Shown here: positions 48,336-58,588 of the stretch, piece by piece
How positions within the stretch are numbered: position 1 is the stretch's first letter
Layout of the letters: each line of letters starts with the position of its first letter
Origin: Bacteroidia bacterium
Lineage (GTDB): Bacteria; Bacteroidota; Bacteroidia; UKL13-3
NCBI GenBank assembly: GCA_020049855.1
Contig: JAGVLJ010000001.1
Span: forward strand, 62,001-126,000
Length of the DNA: 64,000 nucleotides
Direction of reading: 5' to 3'
Translations under genes and position numbers: made by a program
The notes under the pieces: generated by a model
The model's database searches: none
Told to the model about the DNA's origin: nothing
The model's input: only the letters and a program-made list of their open reading frames with translations

Positions 48336-49835
48336 ATGCGGAGAAAAAATTTTTCATCAGGCAAAAGTGAGAGCAAAGAACGCGGGGGTGCAAATGGCGA
48401 AAAACCACGAAGAAGAATGCCTTCAGACAGAAAAACCTCAGGTGAAAAAGCAAGTGGTGGTGGAGAAGATAAAAAAAGAAGATTGGGCAGAGGCGGTCAT
48501 AAGAGAAAAACTGCTTTGAGCGAAGAAGGTTTTGAGCGAAAGAATTCAACCTCACGAGGTAGAAAAACAGGGGAAGAAAGCCCCTCTTTTAATGGTGCAA
48601 GGAAAAGAACTAATAGCAGGGACCTTCATAGGCGTTCAGACTCAGAAAAATACAATCACAACTTGCGCGCTAAGCGTGTTGACTGGCAGGAGACAGGAGG
48701 GGAGCGATCAAAACACGAGTATAAAAGCGGGGGAGACCGATTTTCGCGGGGGAGAAACAATAGATTTGACAGGCCGACATTTGAAGGGAGGCGAAAAAGC
48801 CCCGAGGCCGACAGAAATAAGCCAAACTCAGAAGAAACGGGAAAATACAGTCGCAAAGCAACAGGATATCGTTATTCAGATAACAAAAGGCCTAATAACG
48901 ACAACCGAGCTAAAACAAAGAGAGAAAAGTCGGCTGGCAAAGGTCGGTCTTCTGATACAAAAAGGGGATTTACTGGAGCAGGAAGGGGAGAAGATTTGGC
49001 GGATGGAAAGAGTTGGTCGGGCGAAAACAAATACCGGAAACCGCTGGGTGATAATTTTCGGAAAGGACTCCGAACAACCCTTAAAAAGACCGAGCGAAAG
49101 GAGATGGATTTAGGAGATGGAATAAGACTTAACAAGTACATTGCCAATTCGGGCATTTCATCGAGACGGGATGCAGACAAGTTTATAAAAACAGGAGTAG
49201 TTACCGTAAACGGAAGGGTAATTACAGAAATGGGTCACCGTGTTACGGAAGGAGATATAGTGAAGTTTGGAGACCGTACTATAAAACCCGAAAAACCAGT
49301 ATATGTGGTACTGAACAAGCCTAAAGATTTTATCACCACCACAGATGACCCACGAGGAAGAAATATTGTAACCAACTTGATAAAAGTTAAAGAGCGGATT
49401 TTTCCAGTAGGTCGTTTGGATCGAAATACAACGGGAGTTTTAATTTTAACCAATGATGGAGACTTGGGCGAAAGGCTTATGCACCCCAGATTTAATATTA
49501 CCAAAATATACTTAGTTGTTTTAGATAAAAATTTAAAACCGGAACATGTGCAGCAACTCAAAGAGGGGGTTGAGCTTGAGGATGGAATAATTGCATTTGA
49601 TGATGTAGCCTATGTGGCTGACGACAAAAAAACAATTGGCGTTCAGATTCACAGCGGTAGAAATCGAATTATTCACCGAACATTTGAGCAGTTAGGTTAT
49701 AAAGTAGATAAGCTGGATCGCACAAGCTATGCAGGTATTACCAAAAAAGACCTGAAACGGGGAGACTGGCGTTATCTTACTCCGCTAGAGCTGATAGAAC
49801 TGAAAAAGTTGACAAAACTAAAAGGGAAGTATTAG
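48336..49835 (+). CDS. RluB-like pseudouridine synthase with long basic low-complexity N-terminus
   Basis: S4-like LNKYIANSGISSRRDADKFI; GRLDRNTTGVLILTNDGDL; ~250 aa N-terminus rich in R/K/G/S. Confidence 0.88.
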   Translation: MRRKNFSSGKSESKERGGANGEKPRRRMPSDRKTSGEKASGGGEDKKRRLGRGGHKRKTALSEEGFERKNSTSRGRKTGEESPSFNGARKRTNSRDLHRRSDSEKYNHNLRAKRVDWQETGGERSKHEYKSGGDRFSRGRNNRFDRPTFEGRRKSPEADRNKPNSEETGKYSRKATGYRYSDNKRPNNDNRAKTKREKSAGKGRSSDTKRGFTGAGRGEDLADGKSWSGENKYRKPLGDNFRKGLRTTLKKTERKEMDLGDGIRLNKYIANSGISSRRDADKFIKTGVVTVNGRVITEMGHRVTEGDIVKFGDRTIKPEKPVYVVLNKPKDFITTTDDPRGRNIVTNLIKVKERIFPVGRLDRNTTGVLILTNDGDLGERLMHPRFNITKIYLVVLDKNLKPEHVQQLKEGVELEDGIIAFDDVAYVADDKKTIGVQIHSGRNRIIHRTFEQLGYKVDKLDRTSYAGITKKDLKRGDWRYLTPLELIELKKLTKLKGKY

Positions 49836-51023
49836 TTAAAAAGTACTCAAAACGCTACTGTAAAACGCTTCGTATTTTGGTAAAACGGTTTCTATACTAA
49901 ACTTACGTGCCTGAGATAGGGCGTTGCTCTTAAAACGCTTTAAAGTTTCAGCATCCTCTAAAATGAGGAATGCATCATTGGCCATTTTTTCAATGTCTCC
50001 AACATTGCTCATAAAGCCTGTTATTCCATCAACCATCAGTTCGGGAATGCCCCCTGTATTGGATGAAATAACGGGAAGCTCACAAGCCATAGCTTCAAGT
50101 GCGGCCAAGCCAAAGCTTTCGTGTTCGGATGGCAAAATAAAGAGGTCGCATATTGAAAGAATTTCTTCAACTGCCTCCTGTTTGCCAAGAAAAGTGATGA
50201 GTGGGGCAATATTCAGCTCCCGGCAAAGCATTTCGATATTGATTCGTTCCGGACCATCGCCAATTAATAACAGGCGCGAAGGGGTTTTCTCATTAATTTT
50301 TTGAAATACCCGTACCACATCTCCTACTCGTTTTACCTTGCGAAAGTTTGAGGTGTGAATTATCATCTTTTCACCATTTGGGGCTATAACTTTACGAAAG
50401 TGATCTTTTGGTTTTTTGCTAAAGCGGGAAAAGTCGACAAAATTTGGGATTACTTTTATCTCTTTCTTCACATCAAAAAGAGTTAATGTTTCTCTTTTTA
50501 GTGATTCGGAAACAGTAGTCACCCCATCGCTTTCGTTAATAGAATAAGAAATAACGGGAGTATAGGTTTTGTCTCTTCCCACTAAAGTAATATCCGTTCC
50601 ATGCAGGGTGGTAATAACCGGAATCCGGATGCCTTCAGAGGCGAGAATATGCTTGGCAAAAACAGCTGCCGAAGCGTGTGGAATGGCATAATGAACATGA
50701 AGAATATCGAGTTTTTCAAACTTAACCACATCCACTAGGCGGCTAGCCAAAGAGGTTTCGTATGGAGGATAATCAAAAAGCGGATAGGTAGAGACATTTA
50801 CCTCATGATAGAACAGGTTTTCGTTAAAAAAATCTAACCTTGCCGGTTGACTGTAAGTAATAAAATGTACCTTATGACCGCGGGAGGCCAAAGCTTTTCC
50901 AAGCTCGGTTGCTACTACCCCGCTTCCCCCGAAGGTGGGGTAGCAAACTATTCCAATATTCATTTCAGGAGCAAAGGTAAAACAAAACCGATAGAACTTC
51001 GGTGTACGGTGAAGGAAGAACAA
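49836..51023 (-). CDS. bshA: N-acetyl-alpha-D-glucosaminyl L-malate synthase
   Basis: MNIGIVCYPTFGGSGVVATELGKALASRGHKVHFITYSQPARL...HVHYAIPHASAA; start probably at MNIGIVCY. Confidence 0.93.
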   Translation of the reverse strand: MFFLHRTPKFYRFCFTFAPEMNIGIVCYPTFGGSGVVATELGKALASRGHKVHFITYSQPARLDFFNENLFYHEVNVSTYPLFDYPPYETSLASRLVDVVKFEKLDILHVHYAIPHASAAVFAKHILASEGIRIPVITTLHGTDITLVGRDKTYTPVISYSINESDGVTTVSESLKRETLTLFDVKKEIKVIPNFVDFSRFSKKPKDHFRKVIAPNGEKMIIHTSNFRKVKRVGDVVRVFQKINEKTPSRLLLIGDGPERINIEMLCRELNIAPLITFLGKQEAVEEILSICDLFILPSEHESFGLAALEAMACELPVISSNTGGIPELMVDGITGFMSNVGDIEKMANDAFLILEDAETLKRFKSNALSQARKFSIETVLPKYEAFYSSVLSTF

Positions 51024-51041
51024 CTGAAAGCACGATTACCA

Positions 51042-53960
51042 TTAAGGGTTAATAATTTGGTAAATTAGGTCTTGAATGTCGGTACGCAAATTCATTTGAA
51101 TGATTTTGTTGTTCTCGGCACTTGGGTTTACCCGATTACTTAAAAAAACAAAAATAATTCCACTTTGTGGATCGGCCCAGGTACAGGTGCCGGTAAATCC
51201 GGTATGTCCAAATGTGGCAGGAGAAACCCGTTTGCTGCATGGACTAGCCTTTTGTAAACTAGTTTCCGGCTTATCAAATCCCAGTCCTCTACGACTTATT
51301 TTAGAACTTTTTACTGTGAATTCATCTACGCTACTCGGCTTAAGAAAACGAACTCCTCCGTATTCGCCTTTATTAAGCAACATTTGCATAATAACCGTTA
51401 CATCGTTTGCATTGCTGAAAACACCAGCATGGCCGGCCACCCCACCCATTAATGCAGCTCCGGGGTCGTGAACGTATCCCTGCAATAGTTGTTTTCTGAA
51501 GAGGCTATCGGACTCGGTAGGAGCAATAAATTCTACAGGAAATCGCTCAAGGGGTTTGTATCCAATAGTTGCCAAACCGAGGGGTCTGTAAAAAACCGAA
51601 TCAACAAAAACATCCAAAGTAACTCTGGTTATGTTCTCAATAGCTTTTTTGAGAAGAATCATATTGAGGTCTGAGTAAACATATCCCTGTTCTTTTTTTA
51701 TATCACACGAAAGGATCTCGTCCCAAATTACTTCCTGATAATCTTTGTGCAGCCAAAGGTTTTTGGCAACGGGAATGCAGAAAAAACTATCCTGCGTTTC
51801 ACAGTAAAGCAAAGGATTTAAATATCCATTAACGAGTGTTTTTTTGTAAAAAGGAATAAAAGCCGGAAGACCTGATTCATGGAGAAGCAATTGCCTTATG
51901 GTAATATTTCTTTTATTGGTTTCGCGTAATTCGGGAACGTAATGCCCCACTCTTCTATCAAGATCCAGCAACTGTTTTTCATGCAGCTTCATTGCCGCTA
52001 AAGTAGTAGATAAAATTTTGGTAAGCGAAGCCACATCGTACAAATGATATCCTTTTACCGGAATAGTTTTGTCGTAGGTTTGATATCCAAACGCCTTGTG
52101 GTAAATGACCTGACCGTTTTTGGATACCAGCAGTTGGCATCCTGGTATGGCACCCGCATTAATTGCTCTGTTTACAAGTGTGTCTAAACTTGACAGAGCT
52201 TTGGAATCATAACCCAGTTGATCCGGTAAAACATAAGTAAGTCGGTTAAGAAGGTTACCTGTATTGGACGAATTAATTGTGTATTCTCCTACGCCAACCG
52301 GAAGTTTTCCGGATGCAGTTCGGGCACCGAATAAAATTTGTGCTGCAATTTCATTGTTCCATGGTAAATCTTCATAAGAAATAATCAGCGATTTAATATT
52401 GGGTATGAATTGCATACTATATGGATTTCCGTTATTTACCAGAATAATTTTTTTATACAGGTTGAGTTTGTTTATAAAACGAATTTCCTGATCGGACAAG
52501 CCAAAATTTTTATTTACAAACCGACTTGTATTGTGCAATGAAACAATGACTAAATCATAAGTTTTCAAAGACTCAAAAAGATTTTCATACATGTTCTGCG
52601 GGTCGTTTTTATCAATAAAAAACCGATCCATACGAGCATAGCTAAGAGCCACTTCTTCAAAAGTGCGGTATTCGTTCGATCCCACGCCCACCAGTGCAAT
52701 TTTTCGTTTTTCAATATCTTTAACTGGAATAAGCCCGTCTTGGTTTTTAGCAATAACTACGGACTTTTCTATTACACTTCGAATTAACAAATTGGTAGAG
52801 CAGCAGTTTAAATCTTCTACGAGGTGTTCTATATCAACAGGAGTTGGTTTATCCAGTCCGACCCATTGTTTACACAGTAACACTTTTTTGATGCTTGCAT
52901 ATACAGCTTGCCTGTCGAGCCAGCCGCTATCCATAGCTTCTTTTATTTTTAAAATACTTAGCGGCACTTGTTCGGGAAACAAAAGCATATCGTTTCCCGC
53001 CTGTAGTGCTTTGATATTAATATCCCAAGGGGTGTTGAATTTACTAACTCCCTGCATATTGAGTGCATCTGTAAGCACAAGCCCTTGAAACCCCATGCGT
53101 TTTTTAAGCAGGGTGTCCACCACCACAGGCGAAATAGACGAAGCAAGATTTGGAGTGGAGTCGAGAGAAGGAATAAAAAGATGTGCATTCATTACACTCA
53201 TTACCCCATTTTTAAACAGCTCCCGAAACGGATAGAGTTCAAGCGTATCGAGTTGTTCAAGGGTCTTTTTAATAATGGGTAAACTATAGTGAGAGTCGCT
53301 GTCTGTGTCCCCATGTCCCGGAAAATGTTTGGCACAAGCCATTACCTGCTCACTTTGTATGCCGCGTGAATATGCCACTCCCATTCTGGCAACTTTATAC
53401 TTGTCTTCACCAAAAGACCTATCGTTAATTACCGGATTGCGGGGATTGTTATTTACATCTACCACAGGTGCAAAATTCAGATGAATACCCATTCTGCGGC
53501 ATTGCTTGCCAATTTCTTTGCCCATTAAAAAAACAAGTGTATCTTCATTGGCCGAACCCAAAACCATTTGCCTTGGGAACGTAGGTGTGCTGTCAAGCCG
53601 CATGGATAGTCCCCATTCCCCGTCAATGCCAATGAGTAAGGGCACCTTTGCCAAAGACTGGTAGTAGTTGGTAAGAAGAGCCTGCCTAACCGGGCCTCCT
53701 TTAAAAAAAATTAGCCCACCAATCTTAAGTTCTTGTACCAAACAACTAATTTCTTTAATGTGAGCAGAGTCTTTGCTTGACCAGGCCGCGATCATAAAAA
53801 GTTGGGCTATGCGCTCCTCTTCCGTAAGAGAGTTGAATACCGAATCTACCCAAACATTTGATGTTGCCCAAAAAGGGGAAATGGCTAAATTATCCTGGGC
53901 AAAAGACAATAACCGGCAGCTAAGGGAAAGAAGAAAGAAGAGAAGAACTTTGTATTTCAT
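51042..53960 (-). CDS. glycoside hydrolase family 3 domain fused to serine beta-lactamase-like hydrolase
   Basis: GH3: FPRQMVLGSANEDTL...CAKHFPGHGDTDSDSH; beta-lactamase-like: YDVASLTKILSTTLA (SxxK) and YSDLNMILL. Confidence 0.9.
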   Translation of the reverse strand: MKYKVLLFFLLSLSCRLLSFAQDNLAISPFWATSNVWVDSVFNSLTEEERIAQLFMIAAWSSKDSAHIKEISCLVQELKIGGLIFFKGGPVRQALLTNYYQSLAKVPLLIGIDGEWGLSMRLDSTPTFPRQMVLGSANEDTLVFLMGKEIGKQCRRMGIHLNFAPVVDVNNNPRNPVINDRSFGEDKYKVARMGVAYSRGIQSEQVMACAKHFPGHGDTDSDSHYSLPIIKKTLEQLDTLELYPFRELFKNGVMSVMNAHLFIPSLDSTPNLASSISPVVVDTLLKKRMGFQGLVLTDALNMQGVSKFNTPWDINIKALQAGNDMLLFPEQVPLSILKIKEAMDSGWLDRQAVYASIKKVLLCKQWVGLDKPTPVDIEHLVEDLNCCSTNLLIRSVIEKSVVIAKNQDGLIPVKDIEKRKIALVGVGSNEYRTFEEVALSYARMDRFFIDKNDPQNMYENLFESLKTYDLVIVSLHNTSRFVNKNFGLSDQEIRFINKLNLYKKIILVNNGNPYSMQFIPNIKSLIISYEDLPWNNEIAAQILFGARTASGKLPVGVGEYTINSSNTGNLLNRLTYVLPDQLGYDSKALSSLDTLVNRAINAGAIPGCQLLVSKNGQVIYHKAFGYQTYDKTIPVKGYHLYDVASLTKILSTTLAAMKLHEKQLLDLDRRVGHYVPELRETNKRNITIRQLLLHESGLPAFIPFYKKTLVNGYLNPLLYCETQDSFFCIPVAKNLWLHKDYQEVIWDEILSCDIKKEQGYVYSDLNMILLKKAIENITRVTLDVFVDSVFYRPLGLATIGYKPLERFPVEFIAPTESDSLFRKQLLQGYVHDPGAALMGGVAGHAGVFSNANDVTVIMQMLLNKGEYGGVRFLKPSSVDEFTVKSSKISRRGLGFDKPETSLQKASPCSKRVSPATFGHTGFTGTCTWADPQSGIIFVFLSNRVNPSAENNKIIQMNLRTDIQDLIYQIINP

Positions 53961-54069
53961 GTAGTGCGCAAAAGTGGGGAATAAATCTGTATTTTTGTTT
54001 CGCGAATATTAACACTTAAAGCGATAATTGTTGATAGCTGCAAAAGCAATTCCAGAAATTATAGTTTTC

Positions 54070-55872
54070 ATGTCAGACATTATTCGATTGTTGCCCGAAC
54101 ATGTAGCAAATCAAATTGCTGCCGGAGAAGTTGTGCAAAGGCCGGCTTCGGTAGTTAAAGAATTGCTTGATAACAGCATTGATTCCGGTGCCACCAAAGT
54201 AGATTTGTTTTTTAAGGAAGCCGGGAAGTTGCTAATTCAGGTGATTGACAATGGAAAAGGAATGAGCCCCACGGATGCACGCATGTGCTGGGAACGACAT
54301 GCTACATCAAAAATAAAACAAGTGGACGATTTGTTTAAGTTACGCACCATGGGTTTTAGGGGAGAGGCACTGGCGTCTATTGCTGCGGTAGCTCAGGTAG
54401 AGTTAAAGACTAAAAGAGAAGAGGACGAGCTGGGAACACAAATTGGGATAGAAGCTTCTGAAGTAAAACGGCAAGAATATGTTGCTTGCCCCAAGGGAAC
54501 ATCTATTCTTGTAAAAAATCTATTCTATAATGTTCCTGCCAGACGAAATTTTCTCAAATCAAATCCGGTTGAAACCAGACATATTTTAAATGAGAGTATT
54601 CGTATTGCACTTGCAAATCCACAAATTCATCTTACGGTACAGCATAGTGATACCAGGGTATATGACCTGCCGGCAACAGGATTAAAGGGAAGAATTGTGC
54701 AGTTGTTTGAAGGGCGTAAACCCGAAGATCTTATAACCTTTGAGGAGGAGACTTCCATGATAAAGGTTTCGGGTTTTGTAGGCACTCCAACTTCTGCCAA
54801 AAAAACAAGAGATGAACAATTTTTTTTTGTAAACAGCCGCTTTATAAAAGACCCCTACCTGCACCATGCAATAATGGGCTGTTATGAGCAGTTAATTGAA
54901 AAGGAACAATTTCCGTTTTATCTTGTAAATATTGAAATAGACCCCAGGGAAATAGATGTGAATATTCATCCAACCAAAACCGAAATTAAATTTCAGGATG
55001 AGCGCTCTGTTTATCTTGTTTTAAAAACCGTAATTAAAAAAGCACTGGGCGATTTCTTTACCGTTCCTATGTATGAGTCAAGTGCAATAAGTAGTTTTTT
55101 GCCTCCTGCACCCCTGCCGGAGGGGTATGTTCCCAAAGCACCCGAACCCAAAAAGCAGGCAACGCTCAATCCGCTTTTTGTTCAATCATCCACTTATAAA
55201 AGGGATACCACCAAAGGTTGGGAAAAAATGTTTGAAACCCGTTCAGCAGAACAGAATGTGCTATCGGCAATATATCCCAAAGAAGAAAAAATTGCCAGAG
55301 AAGAACTGGGGTCTGCCCCCCTGTTGCAATTAAATGCAAAATATATTTTTGCTACCACTATCAATGGAGTTCTTATCATAAATCAACAGGCTGCACACGA
55401 GCGGATATTGTTTGAAAAATACCTTGCCGCAGCCGAGTACAACCCTATTGCAAGTCAGCAAAAGCTTTTTCCACGGGTAATAGAGTTAAGTAAAACCGAT
55501 TTTGAACTGGCAGGCGAATTAATTCCAGAGCTTCGTTTAATGGGGTTTGATGTAACGGAATTTGGTCAACACAACCTGATTGTTCATGGCATGCCCGCGG
55601 ACATGTCGCAGCATAATGAAGAGCAGCTTATTTTGGATATATTGGCCGATTATAGGCAAAGCGCATTGGAGGGTGATGAAAAAAGAAAAGAAAATCTGGC
55701 ATTGTTATTATCAAAAAGGGCTGGAATTAAAAATGGAACCAAACTCGAGGAACATGATATGAGGCAACTGGCCGAGCAATTGTTTTACTGCGACCAGCCA
55801 ACCTTTACCCCCGGTGGCAAAAGAACATATATTAAATTATTGGCCGACCAAATTGAAACATTATTTAAATAG
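54070..55872 (+). CDS. mutL: DNA mismatch repair endonuclease MutL
   Basis: IIRLLPEHVANQIAAGEVVQRPASVVKELLDNSIDSGA...DNGKGM...TMGFRGEALASIAAV; start likely 54070. Confidence 0.95.
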   Translation: MSDIIRLLPEHVANQIAAGEVVQRPASVVKELLDNSIDSGATKVDLFFKEAGKLLIQVIDNGKGMSPTDARMCWERHATSKIKQVDDLFKLRTMGFRGEALASIAAVAQVELKTKREEDELGTQIGIEASEVKRQEYVACPKGTSILVKNLFYNVPARRNFLKSNPVETRHILNESIRIALANPQIHLTVQHSDTRVYDLPATGLKGRIVQLFEGRKPEDLITFEEETSMIKVSGFVGTPTSAKKTRDEQFFFVNSRFIKDPYLHHAIMGCYEQLIEKEQFPFYLVNIEIDPREIDVNIHPTKTEIKFQDERSVYLVLKTVIKKALGDFFTVPMYESSAISSFLPPAPLPEGYVPKAPEPKKQATLNPLFVQSSTYKRDTTKGWEKMFETRSAEQNVLSAIYPKEEKIAREELGSAPLLQLNAKYIFATTINGVLIINQQAAHERILFEKYLAAAEYNPIASQQKLFPRVIELSKTDFELAGELIPELRLMGFDVTEFGQHNLIVHGMPADMSQHNEEQLILDILADYRQSALEGDEKRKENLALLLSKRAGIKNGTKLEEHDMRQLAEQLFYCDQPTFTPGGKRTYIKLLADQIETLFK

Positions 55873-55878
55873 AAACAG

Positions 55879-56625
55879 ATGAACAGTTATCGCCCCGGAG
55901 GCTTTCAGATTTTACCACCAGTTGTAAAAAATATATTAATTGTAAACGGATTATTTTTTCTTGCCGTAGTGGTTTTGGAAGAGAAGTTCAGGATTGACCT
56001 AACCGATAAGCTTGGGTTGTATTTTTACAAATCGCCTAAATTTAAGCCGCTACAACTTTTTTCACACTTGTTTATGCATGGCAGTATTATGCACCTTTTT
56101 TCAAATATGTTTGCGCTGTGGATGTTTGGCAGCATGATGGAGAATGTGTGGGGAAGCAAGCGTTTTTTTGTTTACTACCTTGTTACGGGTATTGGTGCTG
56201 CGGTTCTTCATATGGCTGTTTTGGCTTATACCTATTATGATATTACTTCAGGTGTTGATCAGGCAGCGCTTAACGAAATTTTAGTTGGGGGTGGAGATTT
56301 ACTGGCGCAGCATATGAACTATGCCAACCCAAGTTATGCAGCAATAAACAATTTACTCAACACTCCAACCGTTGGTGCATCGGGAGCTGTGTTTGGGGTG
56401 CTGCTGGCCTATGGTATGTATTTTCCTAATGCGGTGGTGTATGTTTATTTTGCCATACCCCTAAAAGCAAAATACTTTGTAGCTATATATGGGTTGTTTG
56501 AACTGTATGCCGGTTTTGCAAATAATCCGGGAGATAATGTGGCGCATTTTGCCCATCTTGGCGGAATGTTGTTTGGCTTTTTTCTTATTCGTTACTGGCA
56601 AAACAAAAGTCGCAGGTATTTTTAA
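55879..56625 (+). CDS. rhomboid family intramembrane serine protease
   Basis: HLFMHGSIMHLFSNMFALWMFG...GASGAVFGVLLAYG...HFAHLGGMLFGF. Confidence 0.92.
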   Translation: MNSYRPGGFQILPPVVKNILIVNGLFFLAVVVLEEKFRIDLTDKLGLYFYKSPKFKPLQLFSHLFMHGSIMHLFSNMFALWMFGSMMENVWGSKRFFVYYLVTGIGAAVLHMAVLAYTYYDITSGVDQAALNEILVGGGDLLAQHMNYANPSYAAINNLLNTPTVGASGAVFGVLLAYGMYFPNAVVYVYFAIPLKAKYFVAIYGLFELYAGFANNPGDNVAHFAHLGGMLFGFFLIRYWQNKSRRYF

Positions 56626-56627
56626 AC

Positions 56628-57509
56628 ATGGGACTCAAAAGCGATTTCAGGTATAGAATCTTTCATCAGGCTTCGCCATTGCAGGTGCTTATTCTGATTA
56701 ATGTTGGGGTGTTTATTTTGTTTGGCTTTTTTCATGTTTTGTTTTGGTTGTCAAAAACCAACTACTTTGTTTTGGCCGAAATAAAAAGCTGGTTTGATTT
56801 GGCCTTAGAGCCGAAGCAATTACTGAGACAGCCGTGGTCAATCATTACTTATGCCTTTATGCATGACGATTTCATGCACATATTTTTTAATATGTTGGTG
56901 TTATTTTGGTTTGGAAGCATCTTTTCTGACTTTAGCAGAAACACTAATCGGCTCTGGCTTTTTTATTTTTCAGGAGCCCTAGGCGGAGCGCTATTGGCTC
57001 TGGCTGCGTATAATTTTGTTCCGGCCGTTCATCAGGCCATTTCAGCCCCATATCTTTTAGGGGCCTCGGCAGCCGTAATGTGCATTGTGGTTGGCCTTGC
57101 CACACTTGTGCCCGAGTACAAGGTGATGTTGCTGTTTTTGGGCTCGGTTAAAATAAAATATCTTGCAACAGCCTATGTGTTAATTGACTTTTTGTCAATG
57201 CCCGCAGGGAATGCCGGAGGAAAAATTTCACACCTTGGCGGTGCAGTTATGGGGTTTATTTTAATGTGGCAGATTAAGCAGGGACGTGAGATAAGTATTA
57301 AAAAGTTAAAAATTTTGAATAGTTTTGGTTGGTTTTTCGGGCAAAAGAGAACATTAAAAGTAGTTCATAAGTCAGAGAAGAAGAAAAGGCGGGAAGGGCC
57401 TACACAGGAGCAGGTAGATGCAATTTTGGATAAAATATCCCAATCGGGGTATGAGAGTTTGACATCAAATGAAAAGGAAATTTTGTTTAACGCCAGTAAG
57501 ATAGAATAA
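56628..57509 (+). CDS. rhomboid family protein
   Basis: YAFMHDDFMHIFFNMLVLFWFG...LLGASAAVMCIVVGLA...HLGGAVMGF. Confidence 0.88.
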   Translation: MGLKSDFRYRIFHQASPLQVLILINVGVFILFGFFHVLFWLSKTNYFVLAEIKSWFDLALEPKQLLRQPWSIITYAFMHDDFMHIFFNMLVLFWFGSIFSDFSRNTNRLWLFYFSGALGGALLALAAYNFVPAVHQAISAPYLLGASAAVMCIVVGLATLVPEYKVMLLFLGSVKIKYLATAYVLIDFLSMPAGNAGGKISHLGGAVMGFILMWQIKQGREISIKKLKILNSFGWFFGQKRTLKVVHKSEKKKRREGPTQEQVDAILDKISQSGYESLTSNEKEILFNASKIE

Positions 57510-58582
57510 TGTACATACTAAATAGAATATTTTTCCCGCTAAATATTCTCGGGATACTTGTTTTATTGTGCTCTTATCTCGCTCCCTATGTCAGTCCATC
57601 AGAGTATTGGTATTTTTCGTTTGCCGGAATGGCTTATCCTGTTCTGGTGCTTGTGAATGTTTTCTTTTTTCTTTATTGGGGCTTTCAGGTTAGAATGACC
57701 TGCCTCTATTCGCTGGTAGCCATGCTTATTGGATATAATCACCTCACCGCCTATTTTCAAACAGATCCTAAAAAAGCAAAAGTAATTACCCGCACTATAA
57801 AGGTGATTAGTCTTAATACGCACAATTTTGGCGCACCTGAAAACAAAGCATCAGCCAACAACTCATTAAGTGAAATTTTTAAAGACGATATGCCCGACAT
57901 TTTATGTTTGCAAGAGTCTTATGAGTCAAACTCGTTTAAAGGATTTATTTTAAAGAAAGAGCTGAAAAAGTATAATATGGCTTATGTAAAAATTGAAGAC
58001 AACAAGCTATTAGGAAAGGGTCTTCCTATGCTTAGCGTTTTTCCAATTATCGATAAGGGTCTTATTATTTACGATTCTACGTCAGCCAATTTTAGTGCGT
58101 TTATAGATATTGTCATCAACAAGAAAGACACCGTTAGGGTTATTAATACCCATTTGCAATCTATTCATTTTGAAAAGTACGACTATCAGTTTGTAAACAA
58201 CGCGCAAATAGGTGATGATACCGATGTGGTGTCAACAAAAAATATTTTGCGAAAATTAAAAACCGGATTTATAAAACGCTCGGTACAGGTTGATCATTTG
58301 GTTGAATTTATAGAGAAAACAAAATATCCGATTATTTTATGCGGAGACTTTAATGACACACCGGTGTCCTATGCATATAATAGATTGGCTGTTGGTATGA
58401 AGGATGCATTTAAAGAAAGCGGAAGCGGCATTGGAACCACTTACACCGGTCCGTTCCCTTCTTACCGAATAGATTATATTTTATTCAACGAACACTTTGA
58501 CGGCTTTAATTTTAAAACCGTTGAGACCAATTTCTCCGATCACAAAATTATTAAAACCCTAATTGACTTGAACTCTCAATAG
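57509..58582 (+). CDS. endonuclease/exonuclease/phosphatase family protein
   Basis: KVISLNTHNFG, ILCLQESYE, RVINTHLQS, PIILCGDFNDTPVSYAY, YRIDYILFN, FSDHKII. Confidence 0.9.
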   Translation: MYILNRIFFPLNILGILVLLCSYLAPYVSPSEYWYFSFAGMAYPVLVLVNVFFFLYWGFQVRMTCLYSLVAMLIGYNHLTAYFQTDPKKAKVITRTIKVISLNTHNFGAPENKASANNSLSEIFKDDMPDILCLQESYESNSFKGFILKKELKKYNMAYVKIEDNKLLGKGLPMLSVFPIIDKGLIIYDSTSANFSAFIDIVINKKDTVRVINTHLQSIHFEKYDYQFVNNAQIGDDTDVVSTKNILRKLKTGFIKRSVQVDHLVEFIEKTKYPIILCGDFNDTPVSYAYNRLAVGMKDAFKESGSGIGTTYTGPFPSYRIDYILFNEHFDGFNFKTVETNFSDHKIIKTLIDLNSQ

Positions 58583-58588
58583 AGAATC

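Noticed and set aside
48532-49113. 193-aa ORF overlapping the RluB-like gene in another frame
   Set aside because: Lies inside the low-complexity GA-rich part of the in-frame RluB-like CDS; its openness follows from base composition and it has no recognisable domain.
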